Origin: Streptomyces cyaneochromogenes | GTDB taxonomy: Bacteria; Actinomycetota; Actinomycetes; Streptomycetales; Streptomycetaceae | NCBI RefSeq assembly: GCF_003963535.1 | Contig: NZ_CP034539.1 | Span: 7,750,001-7,814,000 of the forward strand | Direction: 5' to 3' | Length of the DNA stretch: 64,000 nt | In this document: one piece after another, positions 44,008-51,532 of the stretch | Position numbering within the stretch: the stretch's first letter is position 1 | How the letters are laid out: each line of letters starts with the position of its first letter | Notes under the pieces: generated by a model | Database searches by the model: none | Told to the model about the DNA's origin: nothing | The model's input: only the letters and a program-made list of their open reading frames with translations | Made by a program: the position numbers and the translations under genes

Positions 44008-45120
44008 ATGACCACCGCGAACACCCCCGTGCTCCACCCCGACCTCACCCCGGCCCAGCGCGACTGCCTGGACGCCCTGCCGCTGACCGGCAGCCGCGTC
44101 GTCAGCGGCCCGCCCGGCAGCGGCAAGAGCCTGCTCGCCGCGCACCGCGCCGTCCACCTCGCCCTCACCGGCCGCCCCACCTTGCTGCTGTCCCGCTCCA
44201 ACCTGCTGCGCCAGCTGCTGAACGGCATGCTCCAGGGCCTCACGGTCCCCGGCACACCGGTCGAGGCCGCCACCGTCCACGGCTGGGTTCTGCGCCACTT
44301 CGGATACGGCGCACCGCGAACCCAGGACGGCTGGTTCGACTGGGCTGCCCTCACCCAACAGGCTGCCGCCGCCCTCGGCGAGAACGAGGCGGCCACCCCT
44401 CACCTCGTCGTCGACGAGGGCCAGGACCTGTCGCCGGGCTTCTACCGGATGGCCCGCCTCGCCGCCGCCACCGTGACGGTCTTCGCCGACGAGTGCCAGC
44501 GCCTCACCGAGACGAACTCCACCCTCACCGAGATCACCGACGCCCTCGGCCGCTCCACGGGACGAGTCGAGATCGCCGGGAACCACCGCAACAGCCGCGA
44601 AATCGCCTCCCTCGCGGAGTACTTCCGCACGGGCGGCACCCGCCCCGACATCCCCTTCCGCAGCGGGACGCTGCCCGTGGTCCGCCACTATTCCGGCACC
44701 ACGGACCTCGCCGACGACATCGCCGGCCTGGCGGCCCGGCACCCGCGGGACCGCATCGGCGTCATCGTCAACTCCCTGCGCACGGCTGCCGACCTGATGC
44801 GCCGCCTGGAACGCGCAGGCCTCGCCCACGAACCCCAGCTCTACAGCTCGGCGGCATCGTCCGGCCGCTATCGCGACCTCGACCTCGCCCGCCCGGGAGT
44901 GGTCGTCGTCCACCGGGCCAGCGCCAAGGGGCTCGACTTCGACACCGTCGTCATCGCCGACGCGGAGTCCGACTCCGCCACCGATCCCACGGCGGCGATC
45001 CTGCGCATGGCCTACTACGTCATGATCACCCGTGCCCGGCAGCGGTTGGTGCTGGGCTGGCAGGGGAGTCGGCTGCCGCGGCACCTGGAGGGGCTGCACG
45101 GGTGGGTGCACATGCGGTGA
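44008..45120 (+). CDS. Compact UvrD-like SF1 ATPase/helicase
   Basis: A short (370-residue) superfamily 1 protein. Visible motifs are Walker A VSGPPGSGKSLLA (about 32-44), Walker B HLVVDEGQDLSPGFYRMA, motif III VFADECQRL, motif IV EIAGNHRNSREIA, and a C-terminal VHRASAKGLDFDTVVI with YYVMITRARQRLVLG (motifs V and VI). The 1B and 2B insertions of full UvrD proteins are missing, so it is probably a minimal DNA translocase or a regulatory ATPase. The ATG is four bases after the drmB-like stop, and ribosomes would reinitiate there. Together with DrmA it gives this operon a second DNA motor, taking a place where other DISARM loci carry a nuclease. Function within the system is inferred. Confidence 0.8.
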   Translation: MTTANTPVLHPDLTPAQRDCLDALPLTGSRVVSGPPGSGKSLLAAHRAVHLALTGRPTLLLSRSNLLRQLLNGMLQGLTVPGTPVEAATVHGWVLRHFGYGAPRTQDGWFDWAALTQQAAAALGENEAATPHLVVDEGQDLSPGFYRMARLAAATVTVFADECQRLTETNSTLTEITDALGRSTGRVEIAGNHRNSREIASLAEYFRTGGTRPDIPFRSGTLPVVRHYSGTTDLADDIAGLAARHPRDRIGVIVNSLRTAADLMRRLERAGLAHEPQLYSSAASSGRYRDLDLARPGVVVVHRASAKGLDFDTVVIADAESDSATDPTAAILRMAYYVMITRARQRLVLGWQGSRLPRHLEGLHGWVHMR

Positions 45121-45166
45121 TGGCGCGACTGAGGCTACGAGCATGCTGGAAGACCAAGGGGAGACG

Positions 45167-46477
45167 ATGACTGACGACCGCAAGACGACCGTGCCCGTGT
45201 GGACGCTGGCGACCGCTGACGTCCGGGTGCCCGGGTTGACCGCGGGCGAGTCGATGACGGCTGAGCGCCTGGCTGAACTGCGCGGAGTGCTGGCCGTCCT
45301 GGCCGACGAGCCGATTGCCACACTTGAGGTGCATCCGCTGCCCGACGAGATCGACCGCGGCCGTGGCATCCCGCTCGACGCCGCGAGTCCCTTGGCGCAG
45401 CATCTGTCGCAGTTCATCACGCAATCGGCGCGAAGTTCCCTTACGGCGGCCAGAGCGACCGCTTCCGGCGAGAATCTGTATCGCATGGTGGTCCCGGCGA
45501 AGGTCGCTGCCCAGTTCGGGCAGGGCCTCGTTCGCCCGATGGCGTCGAAGGCGGTGGCCGGTGGCATTCGCGGTCCGCTCATGGACACAGCGGGCAAAAT
45601 CGCCGGCGGTGCGACGTTCGTGCCGGTCGGAGGAGCGGCAGCGGCGGGCACGGTCGGCGGGGCCGGTGCGACCGCCGGTGCCGTGGCCGCCGGCGGCACT
45701 GTGCTCACCGTGGCCGCTCCGCTCGTGCTCATGGCCGTGGCGGTGGGGGTGAGCGCGCACGCCGACCAGAAGCGCCAGCAGGCCATCGAGCACATCACGG
45801 AACTGCTGGAGCAGCTGCAGCAGGACAAGCTCGACGACGAGCACAGTGCGCTCAACGGCTGCCGTGCCGCCATCGACAAGGCCACCGCCATCCTGCTCGA
45901 CGAGGGCAAGCTCGGTGTCTCGCTGGGACTCGACTCGGCGGTGCACACCATCGACACGGCGCTGAGCAAAGCCGGCCTCCGCCTGGCCCGGTGGCAGAGT
46001 GCACTCGACAAACTGCCCGACGGCGAGGCCGTCGAACTCGGCACGGTGACCAAGTCGTTCCCCGGCGTCGACGAACATGGAGGCACGTTCCGCACGCACC
46101 TCGAACTCGCTTCCCTGGCCATCGCGCTGATGCGGCGGGTCGTCATCCTCCAGGCCGTCGAGCACGCCCAGAGCGAACCCGGCAATCCGTTCGAGAACTT
46201 CACCCGCGCACTCAAGCGCGATCAGCAGCGCCTCGACGATCTGGAGTCGGGCATCGCCGGTGTCCTGGTACGCCTGTCGGCACTGGAACTGGCACGCCCG
46301 AATGGTTTGCGACCCGTCTTCACGACCGGTGAAGTCGATCGCCTCATGAGCGCGGCCCACCGGATTCACCAACTGGGCGACGGCGTCACAGTCAACAGCC
46401 GTAAGACAGACGTGGCGATTGAGATCGCCCGCGAGAAGGACGGCTCAGTGGTCGTGTTCCCCGCGCTGGCCGCGTAG
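45167..46477 (+). CDS. Glycine/alanine-rich membrane protein of the defence operon
   Basis: No family recognised. The 436-residue product has a soluble first third and a long hydrophobic stretch at about residues 148-197 rich in Gly and Ala (GGAAAAGTVGGAGATAGAV and then LTVAAPLVLMAVAVGV), able to form two tightly packed helices of glycine-zipper type. A helical C-terminal half follows. I chose ATG 45167 because AAGGGGA lies at 45156-45162; ATG 45143 is possible. It lies 46 bp after the helicase gene in the same direction. Glycine-zipper helices occur in pore-forming or membrane-inserting proteins, so it might be the lethal arm of the system, or simply a membrane anchor. The evidence does not decide. 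Confidence 0.6.
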   Translation: MTDDRKTTVPVWTLATADVRVPGLTAGESMTAERLAELRGVLAVLADEPIATLEVHPLPDEIDRGRGIPLDAASPLAQHLSQFITQSARSSLTAARATASGENLYRMVVPAKVAAQFGQGLVRPMASKAVAGGIRGPLMDTAGKIAGGATFVPVGGAAAAGTVGGAGATAGAVAAGGTVLTVAAPLVLMAVAVGVSAHADQKRQQAIEHITELLEQLQQDKLDDEHSALNGCRAAIDKATAILLDEGKLGVSLGLDSAVHTIDTALSKAGLRLARWQSALDKLPDGEAVELGTVTKSFPGVDEHGGTFRTHLELASLAIALMRRVVILQAVEHAQSEPGNPFENFTRALKRDQQRLDDLESGIAGVLVRLSALELARPNGLRPVFTTGEVDRLMSAAHRIHQLGDGVTVNSRKTDVAIEIAREKDGSVVVFPALAA

Positions 46478-46608
46478 GCGCAGGCGCGCCCGCACTCACC
46501 CGGTGAGTGGTGCGCAGGCGCCCGGAACCGCGAACGCGGTAGTCGCTCTCATTCATGATTCAGCACGGTTGTACGGCCGCTTAGGAGACGCATGCATAGG
46601 GTCACGAC

Positions 46609-47709
46609 ATGGTGAGGCTGGAAACACTGCGGGGATACCTTCTCGAAGAGGTCCTCGCCTGGCTGCTGCGGTCCAGTGGGTACCGTCTGCTGACGGAGAA
46701 GGACGACCCGGCCAGGCCGCCGTGGAAGGTGCTGGAGAAACGCAAACACGGACTGGTGGTGCGGGGCCGCGGGGCCTGGCACCAGGCGGACACTCTTGGC
46801 GAGTTCCAGTACGTGCCCCCGTTCTCGCTCCCGATCCGCCTGTTCGCCGAGGCGAAGTTCACACGCACCAAGGTCGGTCTCGCCACCGTACGCAACGGCC
46901 ATGGCGTCGTGCATGACCTCAACGAAAATGTCGTAACCACTTTGAGCAACGGCTACGGGCCGCACCGCCCAAGGGCGCGCTATCACTACAGCTACGCGAT
47001 CTTCTCGACATCAGGGTTCACCCAAGATGCTCAGGAGTTCGCGCTTGCCCACCAGATCTCTCTTATCGACCTGTCTCTGCCCGATTTCCAGCCATTGTGT
47101 GACCTGGTGAGAGTGGCGGCCAAGTCGGTTTACGACGCCACGAAGTCGATGGTGGGGAGCCAGCGGCCCACCGTGTATGAGATGCGCAACTACTTGCGTC
47201 GGCACCTGTTGGACATGTGGGACGAACCCGCGACTGAGGCTCCCTCGGTTACCGATCCGCTCGACACGTTGGCGGCGGGCCTGCGCCGCCGATCGTCGCT
47301 GGGTCTCGTCCTGGCTTTTCCCGCCGCCCCCTTCGTCCTCGGACTTGTCTCCAACGACCTCAAAGCCTTTGTCAGATACGCGCTCGAAGAACCCACTCAT
47401 GCCGTCCGCGTATATAGGAGCCACCGGTCTGGGGGGCATCCGCTGTGGCTGATCGAACCGCGCGTAGGCCATGCCTACAGGCTGACTTTCAGCCTGCCGG
47501 AACAGGTGGAGGCATGGATCCTGGACCAGGAGGAGGGAACGCGGTCCCGCGCTCACTGGATGACGCGGAACCTCCTGTCCGCCATCACCATGTACTGGGT
47601 TGACGAGAACCACACCCACACCTTCCAGCTTCACTACAGCTCGGACGAGTTCCGAGAGGTCAGCGGGAGGCCGATGAACGGCTTCGGTGGGACCTCCGAT
47701 CTCTTCTGA
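46609..47709 (+). CDS. Mrr-like restriction endonuclease (PD-(D/E)xK)
   Basis: A 366-residue protein. Residues 1-130 fit an Mrr-type nuclease core: an initial helix LRGYLLEEVLAWLLRSSGY containing the conserved Glu, then HQADTLGEFQYVPPF supplying the metal-binding Asp, and FAEAKFTR giving the E-x-K pair about 30 residues later. The remainder is mixed, with no second known domain. Codon use is noticeably less GC-biased than in the neighbours (for example ATATAGG and TTTGTC runs near 47370-47420), suggesting recent acquisition. It follows the membrane protein gene after 131 bp and so may be separately transcribed. It could supply the DNA-cutting activity missing from the DISARM-like pair, or restrict modified DNA independently. 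Confidence 0.72.
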   Translation: MVRLETLRGYLLEEVLAWLLRSSGYRLLTEKDDPARPPWKVLEKRKHGLVVRGRGAWHQADTLGEFQYVPPFSLPIRLFAEAKFTRTKVGLATVRNGHGVVHDLNENVVTTLSNGYGPHRPRARYHYSYAIFSTSGFTQDAQEFALAHQISLIDLSLPDFQPLCDLVRVAAKSVYDATKSMVGSQRPTVYEMRNYLRRHLLDMWDEPATEAPSVTDPLDTLAAGLRRRSSLGLVLAFPAAPFVLGLVSNDLKAFVRYALEEPTHAVRVYRSHRSGGHPLWLIEPRVGHAYRLTFSLPEQVEAWILDQEEGTRSRAHWMTRNLLSAITMYWVDENHTHTFQLHYSSDEFREVSGRPMNGFGGTSDLF

Positions 47710-48045
47710 TACCGGGTGGGCGCTTCATTTCCTTGTCCTTCGTAGCCCCCTCCGCGACCGGCTGGGAGAGGGCGACCGAGTCCTCGACCTCCTCATCGGT
47801 CTGATCGGCCGCCCCATCACCGTCACCCCGGCCGGGGGGCGTCGCTCCCGAACCGAAACCGGCCAAGGCCCTGGAACCGAAGCCGGTCGAGAAGAAGGAC
47901 CCGAACCTCAGGAACTGGAGAAGCGGAGGTTCGCCCGAGCGCTCCTACGCCCAGGCGGCGGGGCCAGGACATCCCCGCGTTCCGGAGCGCGCCGCGCCTG
48001 TTGGAGTGACGCTGTGCTGCCCTTGTACCGAACCGGATTGCGCGG
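47710..48045. other. Convergent intergenic region with possible gene remnant
   Basis: 336 bp between convergent genes. In one frame, around 47841-47910, it encodes a Pro/Lys/Glu-rich segment (PEPKPAKALEPKPVEKKD) preceded by a stop and lacking a start. It looks like a fragment of an eroded gene. No terminator-grade hairpin was found. Confidence 0.3.
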
Positions 48046-50547
48046 TCACCGCTTGGACGGCAGTACGCTCCCGGTGGTGGGCGTGCTCACCTCCGCGAAC
48101 TCGCCACGGCCCTGTTCGGCGAGCCGCCCCAGGCGTACGAGATGGGTGTCCTGGTCGGCCTGGTCGCCGCGTTCCACAGCGTCACGCAGGGCGTCGCGGG
48201 CGGCCAGAACCTCCTTGCGGAGGGTCGCCGGGTAGGCGTCCTGTTCGGCGAGGCGGATGGTGAGGAGCGAGGAGCGGACCGCCGGGTCGAGTGCGGTCAG
48301 GAGTTCCTCGGCCCGCTCCGTGGCAGCCCGCATCGCGTCGGCGTTCATGGCCCTGCGCGCGTCCATGACCGCCTCCGCGGCCTTCCGGAGGTCCTCCAGG
48401 AGTGGCGGTGGCAGCAGTCCACGTCCACCCCGTGCGGCGATCGTCGCCCGGGCGAAGACACTTCGGGCCTGTGTGCACGTCTCCAGGGTGTCGCGGGCCG
48501 AGTCCAGGAGTCCGTCCAGGGAACGGCCCACTGTGTCCCCCTTGCTGAGGACCGCCAGATCTGCCATGACCTCGGTGAGCGCGTCACGCTCGGCGGGGGT
48601 GGCTTCCTGGCCCCAGTTGTGCAGGAACTCCGTGTAGCGGTGGTGGAGTTCGGACGCCTTCCGGCCGACGGCGGCGGAGACCATGCTGCGCCGCAGCCGG
48701 GCACCGCGCCAGTCGCCGGAGCCGATGCGGTACTTCAGTTCGACGGTTCGGTCAGAGTCGAGCCGCACCTGAAGGTCGAGTGATACGTCCCCTCTGAGCC
48801 CGTCGGTGTGCTCGTCGACGAAGCCCCCGCAGAACTCGTTGCGCTGAGCAGAGCCCAGGTGCGGCCCCTCCCAGACCTGGAGCCGCACTGATCTGCCGTT
48901 GCCCCCGCGGACCACGAGGTCGTCCACAGGGCGCCACTCGGTGGGGTAGGGCGTACCACTGGGGAAGAGGAGCTCCACCGTGCCGTCGGCGAGTTCGAGC
49001 CCGAGGTGCTGTGCCGTGACCTGTTCGGCGGGTGCGGTGCCGAAGTCGCTGCCGCAGAGCGAGCAGGCGCTGAGCCCGGCGGCGTTGACCATCCCGCAGC
49101 CGGGACACTTCAGGCCGCCCGTGTCCAGCGGGGCGTCGCAGTCGAGGCACACGGTCGCGGAGGCGGGGTTGTCGGCCCGGCCGCATTCCGGGCACTCCGT
49201 GCGGTTGGCCGTCGGAGCGGTCGCGCGCAGTCCGGACAGGTCCGTGGTGCACACAGGGCAGGCGGTGGTGAGTTCGGGGGCGGGGACGTGGCAGGTCGGG
49301 CAGTCCACCGTGGCCGTGCCGAGCAGCGGGGTGGCACAGCTCGGGCAGGCGTCGGCGGTGACGGGAATGCCTTGGACGGTGCAGGTTTCGGCTGGGCAGT
49401 CGAGGGTGTTGAGGAGGCCGGCCTCCACGGCGGCACCGTGGGCGACGGCCATCATGGGATCGACCGTGTGCGCCACCGTTTCCTTGCCGAACACGTCCTC
49501 CAGGTCGCGTCGGACGGCCGGGATGAGGGTGGAGCCCCCAACGAGGAGGACGCGCTGGACGTCCTCCGGCAATGCCTCGCCCTCCTTCAGCACCGACTCG
49601 ACCGTTTCCCGCATCCGGCGCAGGTGCTCGGTGAGGAGCCCTTCGAAGACCGTGCGCCGCACCGCGCCGGACCAGGATCCGCCCTGGCGGCCGAGTGGAG
49701 CGAGGGTCACCTCGGAGACGTCCCGCGAGGACAGTTCGACCTTCGCGCGCTCGGCGGCTGCCCGGATGCGGGAGGCGTCTCCTTCGCCGCTGTGGTCGCG
49801 TCCGTCGAGCTGCTCGCGCAGGTGGCCGTCGAGCAGCGCGTCGAAGTCGGCGCCGCCGAGGAGGTTGTCCCCACCCAGTTCACTCACCGAGAAGTAGCCC
49901 GGACCGATCGTCAGCAGTGACACGTCGAAGGTGCCGCCCCCCAGGTCGAAGACGAGCACGGTGGCGTAGTCCGCGGTTCCGTTCTCGCCCGACCTGACGC
50001 CGAAGGCGTGCGCGGCGGCGGTCGGTTCCTCCACGATGCGCGCCACGTGGAAACCGGCCAGTCGCCCTGCCTCACGCACCGCATGCCGCTGCGGCTCGGC
50101 GAAGTACGCCGGCACCGTGATCACCGCACGCCGGAACGGCACCCCAGCGGTGCTCTCCGCGTCCTCCTTCAGCCGGCGCAGCAGGATGGCGGAGACCTGC
50201 ACCGGGGAGAGGTAGTGCTCGCCGAGCCGGATCTCCACCGATCCGTCGGCGCTCGCCCGGACGGGCGGCGCGTCGTGAGGCCGCGCCTTCAGCGCCTGCT
50301 GCACGAGTTCGTCGTCCCAGCGCCGTCCGATCAGGCGCTTGACCTCAGTGATCACGTAACTGGGGTCGGTGACACGCCAGTTGAGGGCTTCCTGCCCGAC
50401 CAGCAGAGCACCGTGGGAGTCGATGCCGAGGGCCGAGGGGGTGGCCTGATCACCGTGCCGGTTGGGCAGTACGACGGGGACGCCGTCGTGCAGCCAGGCC
50501 GTGACGGAGTTGGTGGTGCCGAGGTCGATGCCGAGAGTCCGGTGCAT
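48046..50547 (-). CDS. Hsp70 (DnaK-like) protein with zinc-ribbon array
   Basis: An 833-residue Hsp70 whose ATPase domain is canonical: GIDLGTTNS at residues 5-13, VFDLGGGTFDVS, EEPTAAAHAFG, and LLVGGSTLIPAVR. The usual substrate-binding domain is replaced or interrupted after about residue 384 by a run of CxxC pairs (CPSC, CPTC, CPVC, CPEC, CLDC, CPGC, CSLC, to about 503), enough for three or four zinc ribbons. A beta-rich region and a helical tail of about 200 residues follow. No DnaJ gene is present, so the ribbons may recruit clients directly. It is the last gene of a leftward operon with GrpE, a 94-residue protein and a TPR-like protein, a dedicated chaperone set at the edge of the defence island. 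Confidence 0.9.
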   Translation of the reverse strand: MHRTLGIDLGTTNSVTAWLHDGVPVVLPNRHGDQATPSALGIDSHGALLVGQEALNWRVTDPSYVITEVKRLIGRRWDDELVQQALKARPHDAPPVRASADGSVEIRLGEHYLSPVQVSAILLRRLKEDAESTAGVPFRRAVITVPAYFAEPQRHAVREAGRLAGFHVARIVEEPTAAAHAFGVRSGENGTADYATVLVFDLGGGTFDVSLLTIGPGYFSVSELGGDNLLGGADFDALLDGHLREQLDGRDHSGEGDASRIRAAAERAKVELSSRDVSEVTLAPLGRQGGSWSGAVRRTVFEGLLTEHLRRMRETVESVLKEGEALPEDVQRVLLVGGSTLIPAVRRDLEDVFGKETVAHTVDPMMAVAHGAAVEAGLLNTLDCPAETCTVQGIPVTADACPSCATPLLGTATVDCPTCHVPAPELTTACPVCTTDLSGLRATAPTANRTECPECGRADNPASATVCLDCDAPLDTGGLKCPGCGMVNAAGLSACSLCGSDFGTAPAEQVTAQHLGLELADGTVELLFPSGTPYPTEWRPVDDLVVRGGNGRSVRLQVWEGPHLGSAQRNEFCGGFVDEHTDGLRGDVSLDLQVRLDSDRTVELKYRIGSGDWRGARLRRSMVSAAVGRKASELHHRYTEFLHNWGQEATPAERDALTEVMADLAVLSKGDTVGRSLDGLLDSARDTLETCTQARSVFARATIAARGGRGLLPPPLLEDLRKAAEAVMDARRAMNADAMRAATERAEELLTALDPAVRSSLLTIRLAEQDAYPATLRKEVLAARDALRDAVERGDQADQDTHLVRLGRLAEQGRGEFAEVSTPTTGSVLPSKR

Positions 50548-50615
50548 GGAAGGTTGCTTCCTGATTGTCGTGGGCGTCCTGCGTAGGACGGGAGAGGGAC
50601 GGCGCGGCCGCCGGG

Positions 50616-51251
50616 TCAGGTGCGACGGGAGCGACGTCTCCGCCCGGCCGAGGGCTTGCGCGGGAGCTTGCGCTGGGAGCGAGTGGTACGACGTGGCTGC
50701 GCCCGCACGCCGTCTGCCGGAGGCACCTCGGACGCCGCCGGATCGGGGCCGTCCCCGGCGCCCGGAACCGGCTCGGATTCCGGTGCGGGGCCCGGAACCG
50801 CGACGACCACCTGTGCGGGGCGCAGGATGGACGCGCCCAGGCGGAAGCCGGTGACCCTCTCCCTCAGCACCGTGCCGTCCGGGGCGGACGGATGAGCTTC
50901 CCTCCCGACTACCCGCATCTCCGCCGGATCGACGGCCCTGCCCACCGCATCCATCGGCCTGACGTCGTGCCGGGCGAACTCACCGCGCAGCATCAGGTGG
51001 GCCGCGTCGATCTGCTCGCTCAGCGCGACGGCGGCCGAGGTCGCCTCACGGGCGGATCGCGCCTCGTAGAGGGCACCGGTCCGGCGACGCGTGTCGGCGA
51101 GCAGGTCGTCCAGCGGCAGCAGGGAGCTCAGCAGGGCTTGCAGCCGGGACTCGGCCTCGTCGCGTTTGCGGGACAGGGCCTCGACCCGGCGCCGCAGCTT
51201 GTCGAGTTCGGACGGCGGGCCGGTGGGAGCGGCCGGGTCGGGACCGTTCAC
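50616..51251 (-). CDS. GrpE-like nucleotide exchange factor
   Basis: The 211-residue product has an N-terminal coiled coil (LDKLRRRVEALSRKRDEAESR), a helical middle, and a GrpE-type beta head around residues 105-150 (EMRVVGREAHP, VLRERVTGFRLG, ILRPAQVVV). The C-terminal tail is basic and low in complexity (RRTTRSQRKLPRKPSAGR), unlike housekeeping GrpE. The GTG at 51251 overlaps the stop of the 94-residue gene (GTGA), and the Hsp70 gene follows after 68 bp. It should release ADP from the zinc-ribbon Hsp70. The basic tail could bind nucleic acid. Confidence is good from the head motif and the neighbouring Hsp70. Confidence 0.82.
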   Translation of the reverse strand: MNGPDPAAPTGPPSELDKLRRRVEALSRKRDEAESRLQALLSSLLPLDDLLADTRRRTGALYEARSAREATSAAVALSEQIDAAHLMLRGEFARHDVRPMDAVGRAVDPAEMRVVGREAHPSAPDGTVLRERVTGFRLGASILRPAQVVVAVPGPAPESEPVPGAGDGPDPAASEVPPADGVRAQPRRTTRSQRKLPRKPSAGRRRRSRRT

Positions 51252-51532
51252 GAAAATTCCTCGGGGTCGTGGCGGGGCAGGGGCGGGGTGAGCATTTCGG
51301 CGACGAGGGAGCCGACGGCGCCGCGGGAGGCATGGTCGGCCCGGCGGATGAGCTCCCGCCTGACCGGATCCTGCCGGGCCGCGGTGAGGGCCTGCCCCAC
51401 CTGCCTGCGGAGAACCGGGGGCCGGGTGCCCGGCGCGGCGCCCGCGACGAGTTCGTGCAGCGTGGGACCGAACCAGGGAATCGGTGGTGCTTCGGCGCCT
51501 CCGGCTCCCGAGGCGGGCTTGGCGACGGTCAA
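51248..51532 (-). CDS. Small coupled protein (94 aa) of the chaperone operon
   Basis: Unrecognised 94-residue protein that starts at a TTG overlapping the stop of the TPR-like gene (TTGA), with an AGGGAG ribosome site about six bases upstream, and whose own stop overlaps the GrpE start (GTGA). Translational coupling at both ends is the main argument that it is real. The sequence begins with a flexible Ala/Gly/Pro stretch and continues with an amphipathic helical part (VLRRQVGQALTAARQDPVRR). It may be a small co-chaperone or adaptor in the Hsp70 module. Confidence 0.6.
   Translation of the reverse strand: MTVAKPASGAGGAEAPPIPWFGPTLHELVAGAAPGTRPPVLRRQVGQALTAARQDPVRRELIRRADHASRGAVGSLVAEMLTPPLPRHDPEEFS

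Noticed and set aside
48046..51251. The Hsp70-GrpE pair as the housekeeping dnaK operon
   Set aside because: There is no dnaJ or hspR, the Hsp70 has zinc ribbons not found in DnaK, and the leading gene encodes a TPR-like protein.
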